From Candidatus Accumulibacter affinis (GTDB lineage: Bacteria; Pseudomonadota; Gammaproteobacteria; Burkholderiales; Rhodocyclaceae), in the NCBI GenBank assembly GCA_016713625.1, contig JADJOT010000011.1:372001-436000 (forward strand): a DNA stretch of 64,000 nt, in the 5' to 3' direction. This document shows positions 7,844 to 15,720 of the stretch, one piece after another (position 1 is the stretch's first letter; each line of letters opens with the position of its first letter). The position numbers and the translations under genes were made by a program. The notes below the pieces were generated by a model, which did no database searches, was not told where the DNA came from, and saw only the letters and a list, made by a program, of their open reading frames with translations.

Positions 7844-9169
7844 CTATTTCGCCGGTAAGCCGGAGCCTTTGAAGTTCGCTTTCTTCAACAGACTCTCGTA
7901 CTGATGGGACATGGCGTATGCCTGGACCTGCGTCATGAAATCCATTGTCACCACCACAATAATCAACAGCGAAGTCCCGCCAAAATAAAACGGCACGTTC
8001 CACTTCAGTATCAGAAACTCCGGCAGCAGACAGACAATCGTGATGTAGCCCGCCCCCACCAGGGTCAGTCGCATCAGTATCTTGTCGATATAGCGCGCGG
8101 TTTGATCACCCGGACGAATTCCCGGGACGAAAGCACCGCTTCTCTTCAGGTTGTCGGCCGTTTCCTTGGAGTTGAAAACGAGGGCGGTGTAGAAAAAGCA
8201 GAAGAAGATAATCGCCGCTGCATACAACATCACATAAATCGGCTGTCCCGGAGACAAGGCACCAGCGATGTCCTTCAACCAGCGAACCGACTCACCCGAG
8301 CCAAACCAGCCCGCAATCGTTGCCGGAAAAAGAATGATCGACGAGGCAAAAATTGGCGGGATGACACCCGCCATGTTCAGCTTCAGCGGCAGGTGCGAAC
8401 TCTGCCCTCCGTAAATCTTGTTACCAACCTGGCGCTTGGCATAGTTAACCAGGATTTTGCGTTGGCCTCTCTCGACAAACACCACAAAGGCCGTAACCAG
8501 GACCACCAGGAAGCTGATTACGATCGCCGTCAGCGGATGCATCGCACCGGTGCGCACCAACTCCAGCAGCCCACCTATGGCGTTCGGCAGACCGGCGGCG
8601 ATACCCGCAAAGATGATGATCGAAATGCCGTTACCCAGCCCGCGCTCGGTGACCTGTTCACCCAGCCACATCAGGAACATCGTTCCGGTGACCAGAGTGA
8701 TCACGGTCACAAAGCGGAACAGCATCCCCGGGTCAACCACTAACCCGGGCTGCGACTCGACCGCAATGGCTATACCGATTCCCTGAAACAACGCCAGAAA
8801 GACCGTCCCGTAGCGCGTGTACTGCGTAATCTTGCGGCGACCGGCTTCACCCTCCTTCTTCAGCGCCTCAAGCTGAGGGCTGGCGTGGGTCATCAGCTGC
8901 ATGATGATCGACGCGGAAATGTAAGGCATGATCCCGAGCGCAAAAATCGTGAAGCGCGACAGGGCTCCACCCGAGAACATGTTGAACATGCCGAGGATGC
9001 CGCCCTGCTGTTTGTTGAACAGTTCGCTCAAGGCCTGCGCGTCAATACCCGGCACCGGGATGTGCGCCCCGATCCGGTACACAACCAGCGCACCAAGCAG
9101 GAACCACAGCCGGCGCTTCAGATCGCCGAACTTTCCACCTTTGCTGACCGTGCTGGTACTAGTTACCAA
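7844..9169 (-). CDS. secY: Sec translocon channel subunit SecY
   Basis: Integral membrane protein of 441 residues with about ten transmembrane helices. It forms the protein-conducting channel with SecE and SecG in the inner membrane. Diagnostic segments are GALVVYRIGAHIPVPGID near the N-terminus, the plug and pore region around NMFSGGALSRFTIFALGIMP, and FVPGIRPGDQTARYID before the last helices. It follows rplO by 23 bases at the end of the spc group, the conserved position. The partner gene secE is at 34887-35240. Confidence 0.98.
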   Translation of the reverse strand: MVTSTSTVSKGGKFGDLKRRLWFLLGALVVYRIGAHIPVPGIDAQALSELFNKQQGGILGMFNMFSGGALSRFTIFALGIMPYISASIIMQLMTHASPQLEALKKEGEAGRRKITQYTRYGTVFLALFQGIGIAIAVESQPGLVVDPGMLFRFVTVITLVTGTMFLMWLGEQVTERGLGNGISIIIFAGIAAGLPNAIGGLLELVRTGAMHPLTAIVISFLVVLVTAFVVFVERGQRKILVNYAKRQVGNKIYGGQSSHLPLKLNMAGVIPPIFASSIILFPATIAGWFGSGESVRWLKDIAGALSPGQPIYVMLYAAAIIFFCFFYTALVFNSKETADNLKRSGAFVPGIRPGDQTARYIDKILMRLTLVGAGYITIVCLLPEFLILKWNVPFYFGGTSLLIIVVVTMDFMTQVQAYAMSHQYESLLKKANFKGSGLPAK

Positions 9170-9192
9170 AAAAGATCACCCCTGCCCGTTCG

Positions 9193-9627
9193 TTATTCCG
9201 CAACACTACCGCCAGCGGCTTCGATCGCCGCCCGCGCGCCTGCCGTCGCCCCAACCCCCTTGAGGGTTACTTTTCGGCTGATCGTACCGGCCAGCACTAC
9301 CTTTGCCGATAGCGCACGCGGTGAGACCAGGTTGGCCTGCATCAGCGTCGACAGATCGATCTCATCGACCGGCAAGCGCTCGATATCCGACAAGCGGACT
9401 GCAAAGTTCCGGGCGTTGGTCAGCGACTTGAAGCCGCGCTTCGGCAGCCGCCGTTGCAGCGGCATCTGACCACCCTCAAAGCCGACCTTGTGAAATCCGC
9501 CAGCGCGCGACTTCTGGCCCTTGTGACCGCGTCCACAGGTCTTTCCGAAACCGGAGCCGATACCACGGCCGACGCGCTTCCTGTCCGGACGAGAACCCTC
9601 AGCGGGCTGTACCGTGTTTAGTTCCAT
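9193..9627 (-). CDS. rplO: 50S ribosomal protein L15
   Basis: Large-subunit assembly protein of 144 residues. The N-terminal glycine-rich stretch (VGRGIGSGFGKTCGRGHKGQ) and the GGFHKVGFEGGQMPLQRRLP segment identify uL15. I take the ATG at 9627, with GAGGG at good spacing, over an in-frame GTG at 9639. The ATG lies immediately after the rpmD stop, which suggests translational coupling. Confidence 0.97.
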   Translation of the reverse strand: MELNTVQPAEGSRPDRKRVGRGIGSGFGKTCGRGHKGQKSRAGGFHKVGFEGGQMPLQRRLPKRGFKSLTNARNFAVRLSDIERLPVDEIDLSTLMQANLVSPRALSAKVVLAGTISRKVTLKGVGATAGARAAIEAAGGSVAE

Positions 9628-9628
9628 C

Positions 9629-9811
9629 TCAGCCCTCACATTTCAACAGGTAGGAAACCTTGTTGATCATCCCGCGCACTGCCGGTGTATCTTCCAGCAC
9701 CGAACTACTGTGCATGCGCCGTAGCCCGAGGCCGCGAACCGTCGCACGGTGCGACTCCTTGGTGCCGATCAGGCTCCTGATCAGCGTGACTTTCACTTTT
9801 TTGTCGGTCAT
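9629..9811 (-). CDS. rpmD: 50S ribosomal protein L30
   Basis: Small large-subunit protein of 60 residues. It begins MTDKKVKVTLIRSLIGTKESHR and contains the family signature around GLGLRRMHSSSVLEDTPAVRGM. It is packed between rpsE (3 bases) and rplO (1 base), as in other proteobacterial spc groups. No anomaly is visible. Confidence 0.97.
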   Translation of the reverse strand: MTDKKVKVTLIRSLIGTKESHRATVRGLGLRRMHSSSVLEDTPAVRGMINKVSYLLKCEG

Positions 9812-9814
9812 CTC

Positions 9815-10339
9815 TTACCCCAGGATCTCGGCGACGGATTTGCCGCGTTTGGCGGCCACTTCGGCAGGGGTGGTCATCGCCCGCAGTCCGTTGATTGTCG
9901 CGCGGACAATATTGTAGGGATTGGTCGAACCGTGCGCCTTGGCAACGACGTTGGTCATCCCGATCACGTCGAAGACCGCGCGCATGGCGCCACCGGCAAT
10001 GATTCCCGTACCCTCCGGCGCCGGCTGCATCATCACTCTTGAGGCTCCGTGGTGGCCCACGACGGTGTGTTGTAGAGTGCCATTCTTGAGACTCACCTTG
10101 ATCAGATTACGACGCGCTTCCTCCATGGCCTTCTGGACCGCCACCGGGACTTCGCGGGACTTGCCCTTGCCCATGCCGACCCGACCATCGCCATCACCAA
10201 CGACGGTCAGCGCTGCAAAACCGAGAATGCGGCCGCCCTTCACCACCTTGGTCACGCGGTTGATCGAGATCATCTTCTCGCGCATGCCATCATCGGGCTT
10301 TTCGGCTTGCTGAGGTTTCCTGCTTTGCGGTTTAGCCAT
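9815..10339 (-). CDS. rpsE: 30S ribosomal protein S5
   Basis: Small-subunit protein of 174 residues involved in decoding fidelity and mRNA entry. The double-stranded-RNA-like domain begins at INRVTKVVKGGRILGF, and the C-terminal domain carries APEGTGIIAGGAMRAVFD and STNPYNIVRATINGL. The VVKGGR loop, where spectinomycin-resistance changes occur in other bacteria, looks wild type. Confidence 0.98.
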   Translation of the reverse strand: MAKPQSRKPQQAEKPDDGMREKMISINRVTKVVKGGRILGFAALTVVGDGDGRVGMGKGKSREVPVAVQKAMEEARRNLIKVSLKNGTLQHTVVGHHGASRVMMQPAPEGTGIIAGGAMRAVFDVIGMTNVVAKAHGSTNPYNIVRATINGLRAMTTPAEVAAKRGKSVAEILG

Positions 10340-10366
10340 TGCTTACTCCCATTCTTTCCGGTGCGA

Positions 10367-10723
10367 TCAGAACTTGAGACCGGCTTCACGCGCCGCATCT
10401 GCCAGCGCTTTGATCCGCCCGTGATACCGGAAGCCGGAACGATCAAACGAAACCCGTTCGATCCCGGCTTTCCTGGCGCGCTCTGCGATCAACATTCCGA
10501 TCGTTTTTGCGGCGCTGATGTCGCCGCCGTTCGGCAGCATCTTGCGCACGTCCGGCTCAAGCGAAGAAGCTGCGGCCAGGACTTTCGACCCACAGACAGA
10601 AATCACCTGCGCGTAGATATGGCAGTTGCTACGGTGCACTGCCAGGCGCACCGATTTGAGTTCGGCAATCTTGGCCCGAGTCTGGCGAGCCCTGCGCAAA
10701 CGCGCCTGTTTCTTGTCAATCAT
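10367..10723 (-). CDS. rplR: 50S ribosomal protein L18
   Basis: 5S rRNA-binding protein of 118 residues that works with L5 (rplE, same cluster) in the central protuberance. The basic N-terminus (KKQARLRRARQTRAKIAEL) and the end FDRSGFRYHGRIKALADAAREAGL identify uL18. It follows rplF by 10 bases and precedes rpsE by 27. Nothing unusual. Confidence 0.98.
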   Translation of the reverse strand: MIDKKQARLRRARQTRAKIAELKSVRLAVHRSNCHIYAQVISVCGSKVLAAASSLEPDVRKMLPNGGDISAAKTIGMLIAERARKAGIERVSFDRSGFRYHGRIKALADAAREAGLKF

Positions 10724-10733
10724 CTGAGCACCC

Positions 10734-11270
10734 TTACTTTTTCTTCTTCGTTTCCTTGATCACGACCACTTCGTCGACGTAGCGCACACCCTTGCCTTTG
10801 TAGGGCTCTGGCTTGCGATAGGCGCGAACCTCGGCCGCCACCTGGCCGACGAGTTGCCTGTCAACTCCCTTGATCACGATCTCGGTCTGAGTCGGCGTCG
10901 TCGCGGTAATGCCACTCGGCAGCTTGTAGGCAATCGGGTGCGAGAAACCGAGGGTCAGGTTGAGCGTGTCGCCCTGCGCCTGTGCACGATAACCGACCCC
11001 CACCAGGCTGAGCTTGCGCTCGAACCCGGCACTCACTCCAGTCACCATGTTGGCCACGACGGCACGCATGGTCCCGGAAAGCGCATCAGCCTCACTCATG
11101 CCTTCGTTTGGGCTGCAGAGCAGGGTATCGCCGTCCTTTTCGATCTTCACCGCTGGATTAGCGATGAAGTCGAGAGCCCCGAGAGGCCCCTTGACCGAGA
11201 TTTTTCCGTCCGACAAGTCCACCGAAACACCCGGCGGAACAACGATTGGTTTTTTTGCAACGCGGGACAT
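10734..11270 (-). CDS. rplF: 50S ribosomal protein L6
   Basis: Large-subunit protein of 178 residues with two related domains, near the factor-binding site. MSRVAKKPIVVPPGV begins the protein, and the C-terminal signature PEPYKGKGVRYVDEVV is present, followed by a lysine-rich end. It lies 9 bases after rpsH. Length and motifs are standard. Confidence 0.98.
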   Translation of the reverse strand: MSRVAKKPIVVPPGVSVDLSDGKISVKGPLGALDFIANPAVKIEKDGDTLLCSPNEGMSEADALSGTMRAVVANMVTGVSAGFERKLSLVGVGYRAQAQGDTLNLTLGFSHPIAYKLPSGITATTPTQTEIVIKGVDRQLVGQVAAEVRAYRKPEPYKGKGVRYVDEVVVIKETKKKK

Positions 11271-11279
11271 GGCTACCTC

Positions 11280-11675
11280 TTACGCGACGAAGCACAGCAC
11301 TTCGCCGCCGACATGGCTGGCGCGCGCTTTACGATCAGTCATAACGCCCTTGGGTGTAGACACGATCGCCACCCCCAGCCCGTTCATGACCAGCGGAATA
11401 TCACCAGCGCCGCGATAGATGCGCAAGCCAGGCCGTGACACGCGATCAATGCGCTCGATCACCGGACGGCCAGCGTAGTACTTCAGGCCAATCTCGAGAA
11501 TCGGCTTGCCATCGTTCGGGCTGACCACAAAATCCTCGACATAGCCCTCATCCTTGAGGACCTGCGCAATGGCGATCTTTACTTTGGAAGACGGCATGGC
11601 GACGGAGCCCTTGCTTGCCATCTGGGCATTTCGGATGCGGGTCAGCATGTCGCTGATCGGATCACTCATACTCAT
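11280..11675 (-). CDS. rpsH: 30S ribosomal protein S8
   Basis: Primary 16S rRNA-binding protein of 131 residues. It begins MSMSDPISDMLTRIRNAQMA and ends with the signature STPKGVMTDRKARASHVGGE. In Escherichia coli S8 represses the spc operon by binding the mRNA near rplE. Gene order is the same here, but I did not model that site. It lies 15 bases after rpsN. Confidence 0.98.
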   Translation of the reverse strand: MSMSDPISDMLTRIRNAQMASKGSVAMPSSKVKIAIAQVLKDEGYVEDFVVSPNDGKPILEIGLKYYAGRPVIERIDRVSRPGLRIYRGAGDIPLVMNGLGVAIVSTPKGVMTDRKARASHVGGEVLCFVA

Positions 11676-11690
11676 TTCGTTCTCTCCTGC

Positions 11691-11996
11691 CTACCAGCTA
11701 GCCTTGGTCATTCCCGGCACCTCGCCTTGCATCACGAACTCGCGCAACTTGCCACGACCCAAACCGAATTTCCGATAGACGCCGCGTGGTCGCCCAGTCA
11801 GTGAGCAACGATTACGCAGCCGTACCGGGCTGGCATTACGCGGCAGGGCCTGGACTTTCAGGCGCGCCTCGTAACGGTCTTCAATCGAACGACTTTGGTC
11901 GGACACGATGGCCAGCAGCTCGGCACGCTTCTTGGCGTATTTTTTAACTATCTTGCGCCGCTTTTCACCACGGTTGATCACAGCGAGTTTCGCCAT
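11691..11996 (-). CDS. rpsN: 30S ribosomal protein S14
   Basis: Small-subunit head protein of 101 residues. It is the long form without a zinc-binding cysteine cluster: the C-terminal half reads NRCSLTGRPRGVYRKFGLGR, with single rather than paired cysteines. MAKLAVINRGEKRRKIVKKY is a typical N-terminus. It sits between rplE and rpsH in the standard order. Confidence 0.98.
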   Translation of the reverse strand: MAKLAVINRGEKRRKIVKKYAKKRAELLAIVSDQSRSIEDRYEARLKVQALPRNASPVRLRNRCSLTGRPRGVYRKFGLGRGKLREFVMQGEVPGMTKASW

Positions 11997-12002
11997 TTCG
12001 TC

Positions 12003-12542
12003 TCAGTTCCTGAAGGGAAATTTAAACGCGCCAAGCAAGGCACGCGCCTCTTCATCGGTCTTGGCAGTAGTAGTGACACTGATATTCATGCCGCGCAGCG
12101 CATCGATCCGGTCGTACTCGATTTCCGGAAAGATGATTTGCTCCTTGAGGCCCATGTTGTAGTTCCCTCGACCATCGAAGCCCTTGCCGGAGATGCCGCG
12201 GAAGTCGCGGACCCGTGGCAGGGCAACGGTAACCAGCCGGTCGATAAACTCGAACATGCGTGGCCCACGCAACGTGACCATGCAGCCGATCGGATAGCCA
12301 GTGCGGATCTTGAAACCGGCGATCGACTTGCGAGCTTTGGTGGATACCGGCTTTTGCCCGGCTATCTTGACCAGGTCGCCCATCGCGTTCTCAAGAACCT
12401 TCTTGTCCGCAACCGCCTCGCCCACTCCGATGTTCAACGTTACCTTGGTGATACGCGGCACTTCCATTCTCGATTTGTACCCAAACCGCTGGGTCAATTC
12501 GGGCACCACTGTGGTGTTGTAGTATTCCAGCAAACGCGCCAT
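12003..12542 (-). CDS. rplE: 50S ribosomal protein L5
   Basis: 5S rRNA-binding protein of the central protuberance, 179 residues. It contains RMEVPRITKVTLNIGVGEA, the signature GYPIGCMVTLRGPRMFEF, and the C-terminal MNISVTTTAKTDEEARALL. It follows rplX by 9 bases. Length and sequence are standard. Confidence 0.98.
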   Translation of the reverse strand: MARLLEYYNTTVVPELTQRFGYKSRMEVPRITKVTLNIGVGEAVADKKVLENAMGDLVKIAGQKPVSTKARKSIAGFKIRTGYPIGCMVTLRGPRMFEFIDRLVTVALPRVRDFRGISGKGFDGRGNYNMGLKEQIIFPEIEYDRIDALRGMNISVTTTAKTDEEARALLGAFKFPFRN

Positions 12543-12551
12543 GACTGCTCC

Positions 12552-12869
12552 TTAGGCCCCCAACACTTCGCCGTTCGACTTGAAAAAGCGCACCTTCGTA
12601 CCGTCTTCAAGAGTTCTGAAGCCGACACGATCCGCTTTTCTGGTCGTCGGGTTGTAGAGCGAAACATTCGAAACGTGCAGCGGCATTTCTTTTTCGATGA
12701 TTCCGCCGACGACACCCTTGACCGGATTCGGCTTGACATGCTTCTTGACGCGGTTCACGCCCTCGACGAGGACATGTTCGGCGTCAGAACGGCGAAGCAC
12801 GGTCCCCCTCTTGCCCTTGTCTTTTCCAGCGATGACGACAATGTCGTCGCCTTTACGAATCTTTTCCAT
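12552..12869 (-). CDS. rplX: 50S ribosomal protein L24
   Basis: Assembly-initiating large-subunit protein of 105 residues with a KOW motif near the start (KGDDIVVIAGKDKGKRGTV). The middle NRVKKHVKPNPVKGVVGGI is typical of uL24. It lies 8 bases after rplN and 9 before rplE. Confidence 0.98.
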   Translation of the reverse strand: MEKIRKGDDIVVIAGKDKGKRGTVLRRSDAEHVLVEGVNRVKKHVKPNPVKGVVGGIIEKEMPLHVSNVSLYNPTTRKADRVGFRTLEDGTKVRFFKSNGEVLGA

Positions 12870-12877
12870 GACCTTCC

Positions 12878-13246
12878 TTACAGCACTTCAGGAGCCAGGG
12901 ACACGATCTTCATGAAACGGTCGCCACGCAACTCGCGCGTCACCGGCCCGAAGATGCGCGTGCCAATCGGCTCCATCTTGTTATTCAGGAGCACCGCTGC
13001 GTTGTGGTCGAAGCGCACTAGCGAACCGTCCGCACGGCGCACACCCTTGGCGGTACGCACCACGACGGCGCTATAGACGTCGCCCTTTTTTACGCGCCCA
13101 CGCGGAGCTGCATCCTTGATGGTGACCTTGATAATATCGCCGACACCAGCGTAGCGGCGCTTTGAACCGCCCAGCACCTTGATGCACATCACGGAGCGCG
13201 CACCGGTATTGTCGGCGACGTCGAGAGTAGTCTGTACTTGAATCAT
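12878..13246 (-). CDS. rplN: 50S ribosomal protein L14
   Basis: Large-subunit protein of 122 residues at the intersubunit face. It begins MIQVQTTLDVADNTGARSVM and carries the signature VVRTAKGVRRADGSLVRFD. It is the first gene of the spc group, and a promoter is readable in the 130-base gap upstream (13346-13373). That matches the Escherichia coli arrangement, where the spc promoter lies between rpsQ and rplN. Confidence 0.98.
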   Translation of the reverse strand: MIQVQTTLDVADNTGARSVMCIKVLGGSKRRYAGVGDIIKVTIKDAAPRGRVKKGDVYSAVVVRTAKGVRRADGSLVRFDHNAAVLLNNKMEPIGTRIFGPVTRELRGDRFMKIVSLAPEVL

Positions 13247-13345
13247 CTGTCACTCCAACTTGGCCCGCGGTGGCGGTCAGTCTTGGAACCCGCAAGGGGA
13301 GAAACGCTCAACTTCGATAAACCGTCGAGCGCGGGAAAACCAGCG

Positions 13346-13373
13346 ATTATAGCGGCTATTGAGCCAAAAGCAA
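13346..13373 (-). promoter_or_regulatory. Predicted spc promoter between rpsQ and rplN
   Basis: On the minus strand TTGCTT (13373-13368) and TATAAT (13351-13346) are 16 bases apart. This lies in the 130-base gap between rpsQ and rplN, the only sizeable gap within the S10-spc block apart from rpsJ-rplC. Position and -10 box match the known spc promoter site of enterobacteria. The leader would be about 95 bases long. Confidence 0.65.
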
Positions 13374-13376
13374 GCG

Positions 13377-13643
13377 CTAAATCGCCATCGCGCGTTGAAC
13401 CAACTTCGTCACGACCCATGTCTTGGTCTTGGAAAGCGGGCGCGACTCCTGAATTTCAACGACGTCACCCACCTTTGCGGCGTTGTCGTCATTGTGTGCG
13501 TGGTACTTGCTCGAACGCACGATAATCTTGTTGTACATCGCATGTTTGACGCGACGCTCAACGATCACGGTGACGGTTTTTTCCATTCGGTCGCTGACGA
13601 CGCGTCCGACCAGGGTACGCGTGTTGCTGGTGGTTTCGCTCAT
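13377..13643 (-). CDS. rpsQ: 30S ribosomal protein S17
   Basis: Primary 16S rRNA-binding OB-fold protein of 88 residues. The segment TLVGRVVSDRMEKTVTVIVER and the SKYHAHNDDNAAKVGDVVEI region identify uS17. Its start overlaps the rpmC stop by 4 bases (ATGA), implying translational coupling. It is the last gene of the S10 group. Confidence 0.98.
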   Translation of the reverse strand: MSETTSNTRTLVGRVVSDRMEKTVTVIVERRVKHAMYNKIIVRSSKYHAHNDDNAAKVGDVVEIQESRPLSKTKTWVVTKLVQRAMAI

Positions 13644-13834
13644 TGTTGAACTGCCTTTTCACGAAGAAGCGTGCGTACGCGTGCGATTTGACGACGCACT
13701 TTGCCAATCTGACTGTTGTTCGACAACTGCTGCGTAGCCAGCTGCATGCGCAGGCCAAACTGGGCTTTCAGGAGGTCCAGCAATTCCTTGTTCAGCTCGT
13801 CGACAGTCTTTGCTCTGAGTTCACTGACTTTCAT
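13640..13834 (-). CDS. rpmC: 50S ribosomal protein L29
   Basis: Small helical protein of 64 residues near the exit tunnel, part of the docking site for nascent-chain factors. It reads MKVSELRAKTVDELNKELL. The ATG at 13834 is preferred over an in-frame TTG two codons upstream. It lies 2 bases after rplP and overlaps rpsQ by 4. Confidence 0.96.
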   Translation of the reverse strand: MKVSELRAKTVDELNKELLDLLKAQFGLRMQLATQQLSNNSQIGKVRRQIARVRTLLREKAVQQ

Positions 13835-13836
13835 GA

Positions 13837-14250
13837 TCAACCCACCATACGCGTAACGAAAACGGTCGGAATCGGCAATTTCGCGGCAGCCAGCGCGAAC
13901 GCTTCACGTGCCAGGCTTTCGGCCACACCGTCCATCTCATAGAGGACCTTGCCAGGCTTGATCTCGGCCACGTAATACTCCGGATTACCTTTGCCGCTTC
14001 CCATACGCACCTCGGCAGGCTTCTTCGAAATCGGCTTGTCGGGGAAAATGCGGATCCAGATGCGACCACCGCGTTTGATATGACGGGTCATGGCACGCCG
14101 TGCGGCTTCAATCTGACGGGCAGTCAGCCGCCCCCGACCAATCGCCTTCAGCCCGTACTCGCCGAAACTGACCTTCGCACCGCGCAACGCGAGGCCAGTG
14201 TTACGGCCCTTCTGCTCTTTGCGGTATTTCCTTCTAGCTGGCTGCAGCAT
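13837..14250 (-). CDS. rplP: 50S ribosomal protein L16
   Basis: Large-subunit protein of 137 residues close to the A-site tRNA. It begins MLQPARRKYRKEQKGRNTG and carries the signatures GRIWIRIFPDKPISKKP and MGSGKGNPEYYVAEIKPG. Its first 17 bases overlap the end of rpsC, a tight arrangement that suggests coupling of L16 to S3 translation. Confidence 0.98.
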   Translation of the reverse strand: MLQPARRKYRKEQKGRNTGLALRGAKVSFGEYGLKAIGRGRLTARQIEAARRAMTRHIKRGGRIWIRIFPDKPISKKPAEVRMGSGKGNPEYYVAEIKPGKVLYEMDGVAESLAREAFALAAAKLPIPTVFVTRMVG

Positions 14251-15082
14251 CTGTCGTTCCTGCCTTTCTTACTCGTTTCACGGGTGCCTTCTCCGTGGCG
14301 GCGCCCTCTGGCTTGCCAGGCTCGTCCTGTCCGCCTTCGGGCTTTGCCTTCACCACACGCGCGCGGTCGGCTGTTTCACCGGGGCGCGGCGTACGCCGTG
14401 GCCGGCGCTGGTCGTCCAGCGCGGCATCCGGAGAAGCCGCTGCCTGTTCCTGGCGACTCAGAATCTCGCCCTTGAAAACCCACACCTTGACGCCGATCAG
14501 ACCATAGGTGGTCAACGCTTCGGAGGTTGCATAGTCAATGTCGGCACGCAGCGTGTGCAGCGGTACGCGGCCTTCGCGATACCATTCGCGGCGGGCAATC
14601 TCGGCACCGTTGAGGCGGCCTGAACTCATGATCTTGATACCTTGGGCACCCAGCCGCATCGCATTCTGCATCGCCCGTTTCATCGCTCGCCGGAACATGA
14701 TGCGCTTCTCGAGCTGTTGGGTAATCGAATCAGCGATCAACTGCGCATCCAGTTCCGGCTTGCGAATTTCTTCGATACTGACATGCACGGGAACGCCCAT
14801 GATGTTCTGCAGGGCAAGCCGCAGGTGATCGATCTCCTCGCCCTTCTTGCCAATCACCACACCAGGGCGCGCCGAGAAGATCGTCACGCGGGCGTTCTTG
14901 GCAGGACGCTCGATCAGGATACGTCCAACCGAGGCGTGCTTGAGCTTCTTCTTCAGGTATTCGCGAACACGAACGTCTTCGTTGAGCATGCCGGCGAAGT
15001 TCTTGCTGTTGGCGTACCAGCGCGACGACCAATCATGCGTGACAGCCAGACGAAAACCAGCAGGATGAATCTTTTGTCCCAT
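14234..15082 (-). CDS. rpsC: 30S ribosomal protein S3 with a C-terminal extension
   Basis: Small-subunit protein at the mRNA entry, 282 residues. It begins MGQKIHPAGFRLAVTHDW, has the KH domain (RPGVVIGKKGEEIDHL), and the C-terminal S3 domain ends near KVWVFKGEIL. About 65 further residues rich in Ala, Pro, Arg, Lys and acidic residues follow, so it is roughly 50 residues longer than the Escherichia coli protein. Charged tails on S3 are known in other betaproteobacteria. The tail's coding end overlaps rplP by 17 bases. Confidence 0.97.
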   Translation of the reverse strand: MGQKIHPAGFRLAVTHDWSSRWYANSKNFAGMLNEDVRVREYLKKKLKHASVGRILIERPAKNARVTIFSARPGVVIGKKGEEIDHLRLALQNIMGVPVHVSIEEIRKPELDAQLIADSITQQLEKRIMFRRAMKRAMQNAMRLGAQGIKIMSSGRLNGAEIARREWYREGRVPLHTLRADIDYATSEALTTYGLIGVKVWVFKGEILSRQEQAAASPDAALDDQRRPRRTPRPGETADRARVVKAKPEGGQDEPGKPEGAATEKAPVKRVRKAGTTDAAAS

Positions 15083-15091
15083 TCTTGTTCC

Positions 15092-15421
15092 TCAGTTGCC
15101 GACGGTCAGAAAGACGTGACAGGTCGGCTTGACAATCCGGTTGCCGCGCCCCTTGGCCCGCGCCGTAAAGCGCTTGAGCACCATGCCCTTGTCAACGCAG
15201 ATGGTCTTCACCTTCAGTTCGTCAATGTCGGCACCTTCGTTGTGCTCGGCGTTGGCGATCGCCGACTCGAGCACTTTCTTGATGATTGCAGCCCCCTTCT
15301 TGGGGCTGAACGCCAGAATGTTTAGCGCCTTGTCAACCGGCAGACCGCGAATCTGATCCGCCACCAACCGACCCTTCTGACTGGACAGCCGCACACCGCG
15401 CAAAACAGCACGAGTTTCCAT
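15092..15421 (-). CDS. rplV: 50S ribosomal protein L22
   Basis: Large-subunit protein lining the exit tunnel, 109 residues. It begins METRAVLRGVRLSSQKGRLV and has the C-terminal signature KRFTARAKGRGNRIVKPTCH. I choose the ATG at 15421 because AAAGGA lies 6-7 bases upstream. The in-frame ATG at 15427 would touch that ribosome binding site. It lies 10 bases after rpsS. Confidence 0.96.
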   Translation of the reverse strand: METRAVLRGVRLSSQKGRLVADQIRGLPVDKALNILAFSPKKGAAIIKKVLESAIANAEHNEGADIDELKVKTICVDKGMVLKRFTARAKGRGNRIVKPTCHVFLTVGN

Positions 15422-15431
15422 ATTCATTCCT

Positions 15432-15707
15432 TTACTTCTTGGCCTTCTTGCCAGAGGTGTGGCCCTTGAAGGTACGGGTCAGCGAAAACTCGCCAAGCTT
15501 GTGCCCCACCATGTTTTCGGTGATATACACCGGAACGTGCTGCTTGCCGTTGTGAACAGCAATGGTCAGGCCAACGAAGTCCGGTAGTACGGTCGACCGG
15601 CGCGACCACGTCTTGATCGGGCGCTTATCGCCCGTCGCGCGCACCGCGCCCACTTTTTTGATCAGATGGGCATCAGCAAACGGGCCCTTTTTAACGGAAC
15701 GTCCCAT
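15432..15707 (-). CDS. rpsS: 30S ribosomal protein S19
   Basis: Small-subunit head protein of 91 residues. It begins MGRSVKKGPFADAHLIKKV and carries KTWSRRSTVLPDFVGLTIAV and the signature NMVGHKLGEFSLTRTFKGH. It lies 13 bases after rplB. Standard in all respects. Confidence 0.98.
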   Translation of the reverse strand: MGRSVKKGPFADAHLIKKVGAVRATGDKRPIKTWSRRSTVLPDFVGLTIAVHNGKQHVPVYITENMVGHKLGEFSLTRTFKGHTSGKKAKK

Positions 15708-15720
15708 GGTTCTCTATCCC

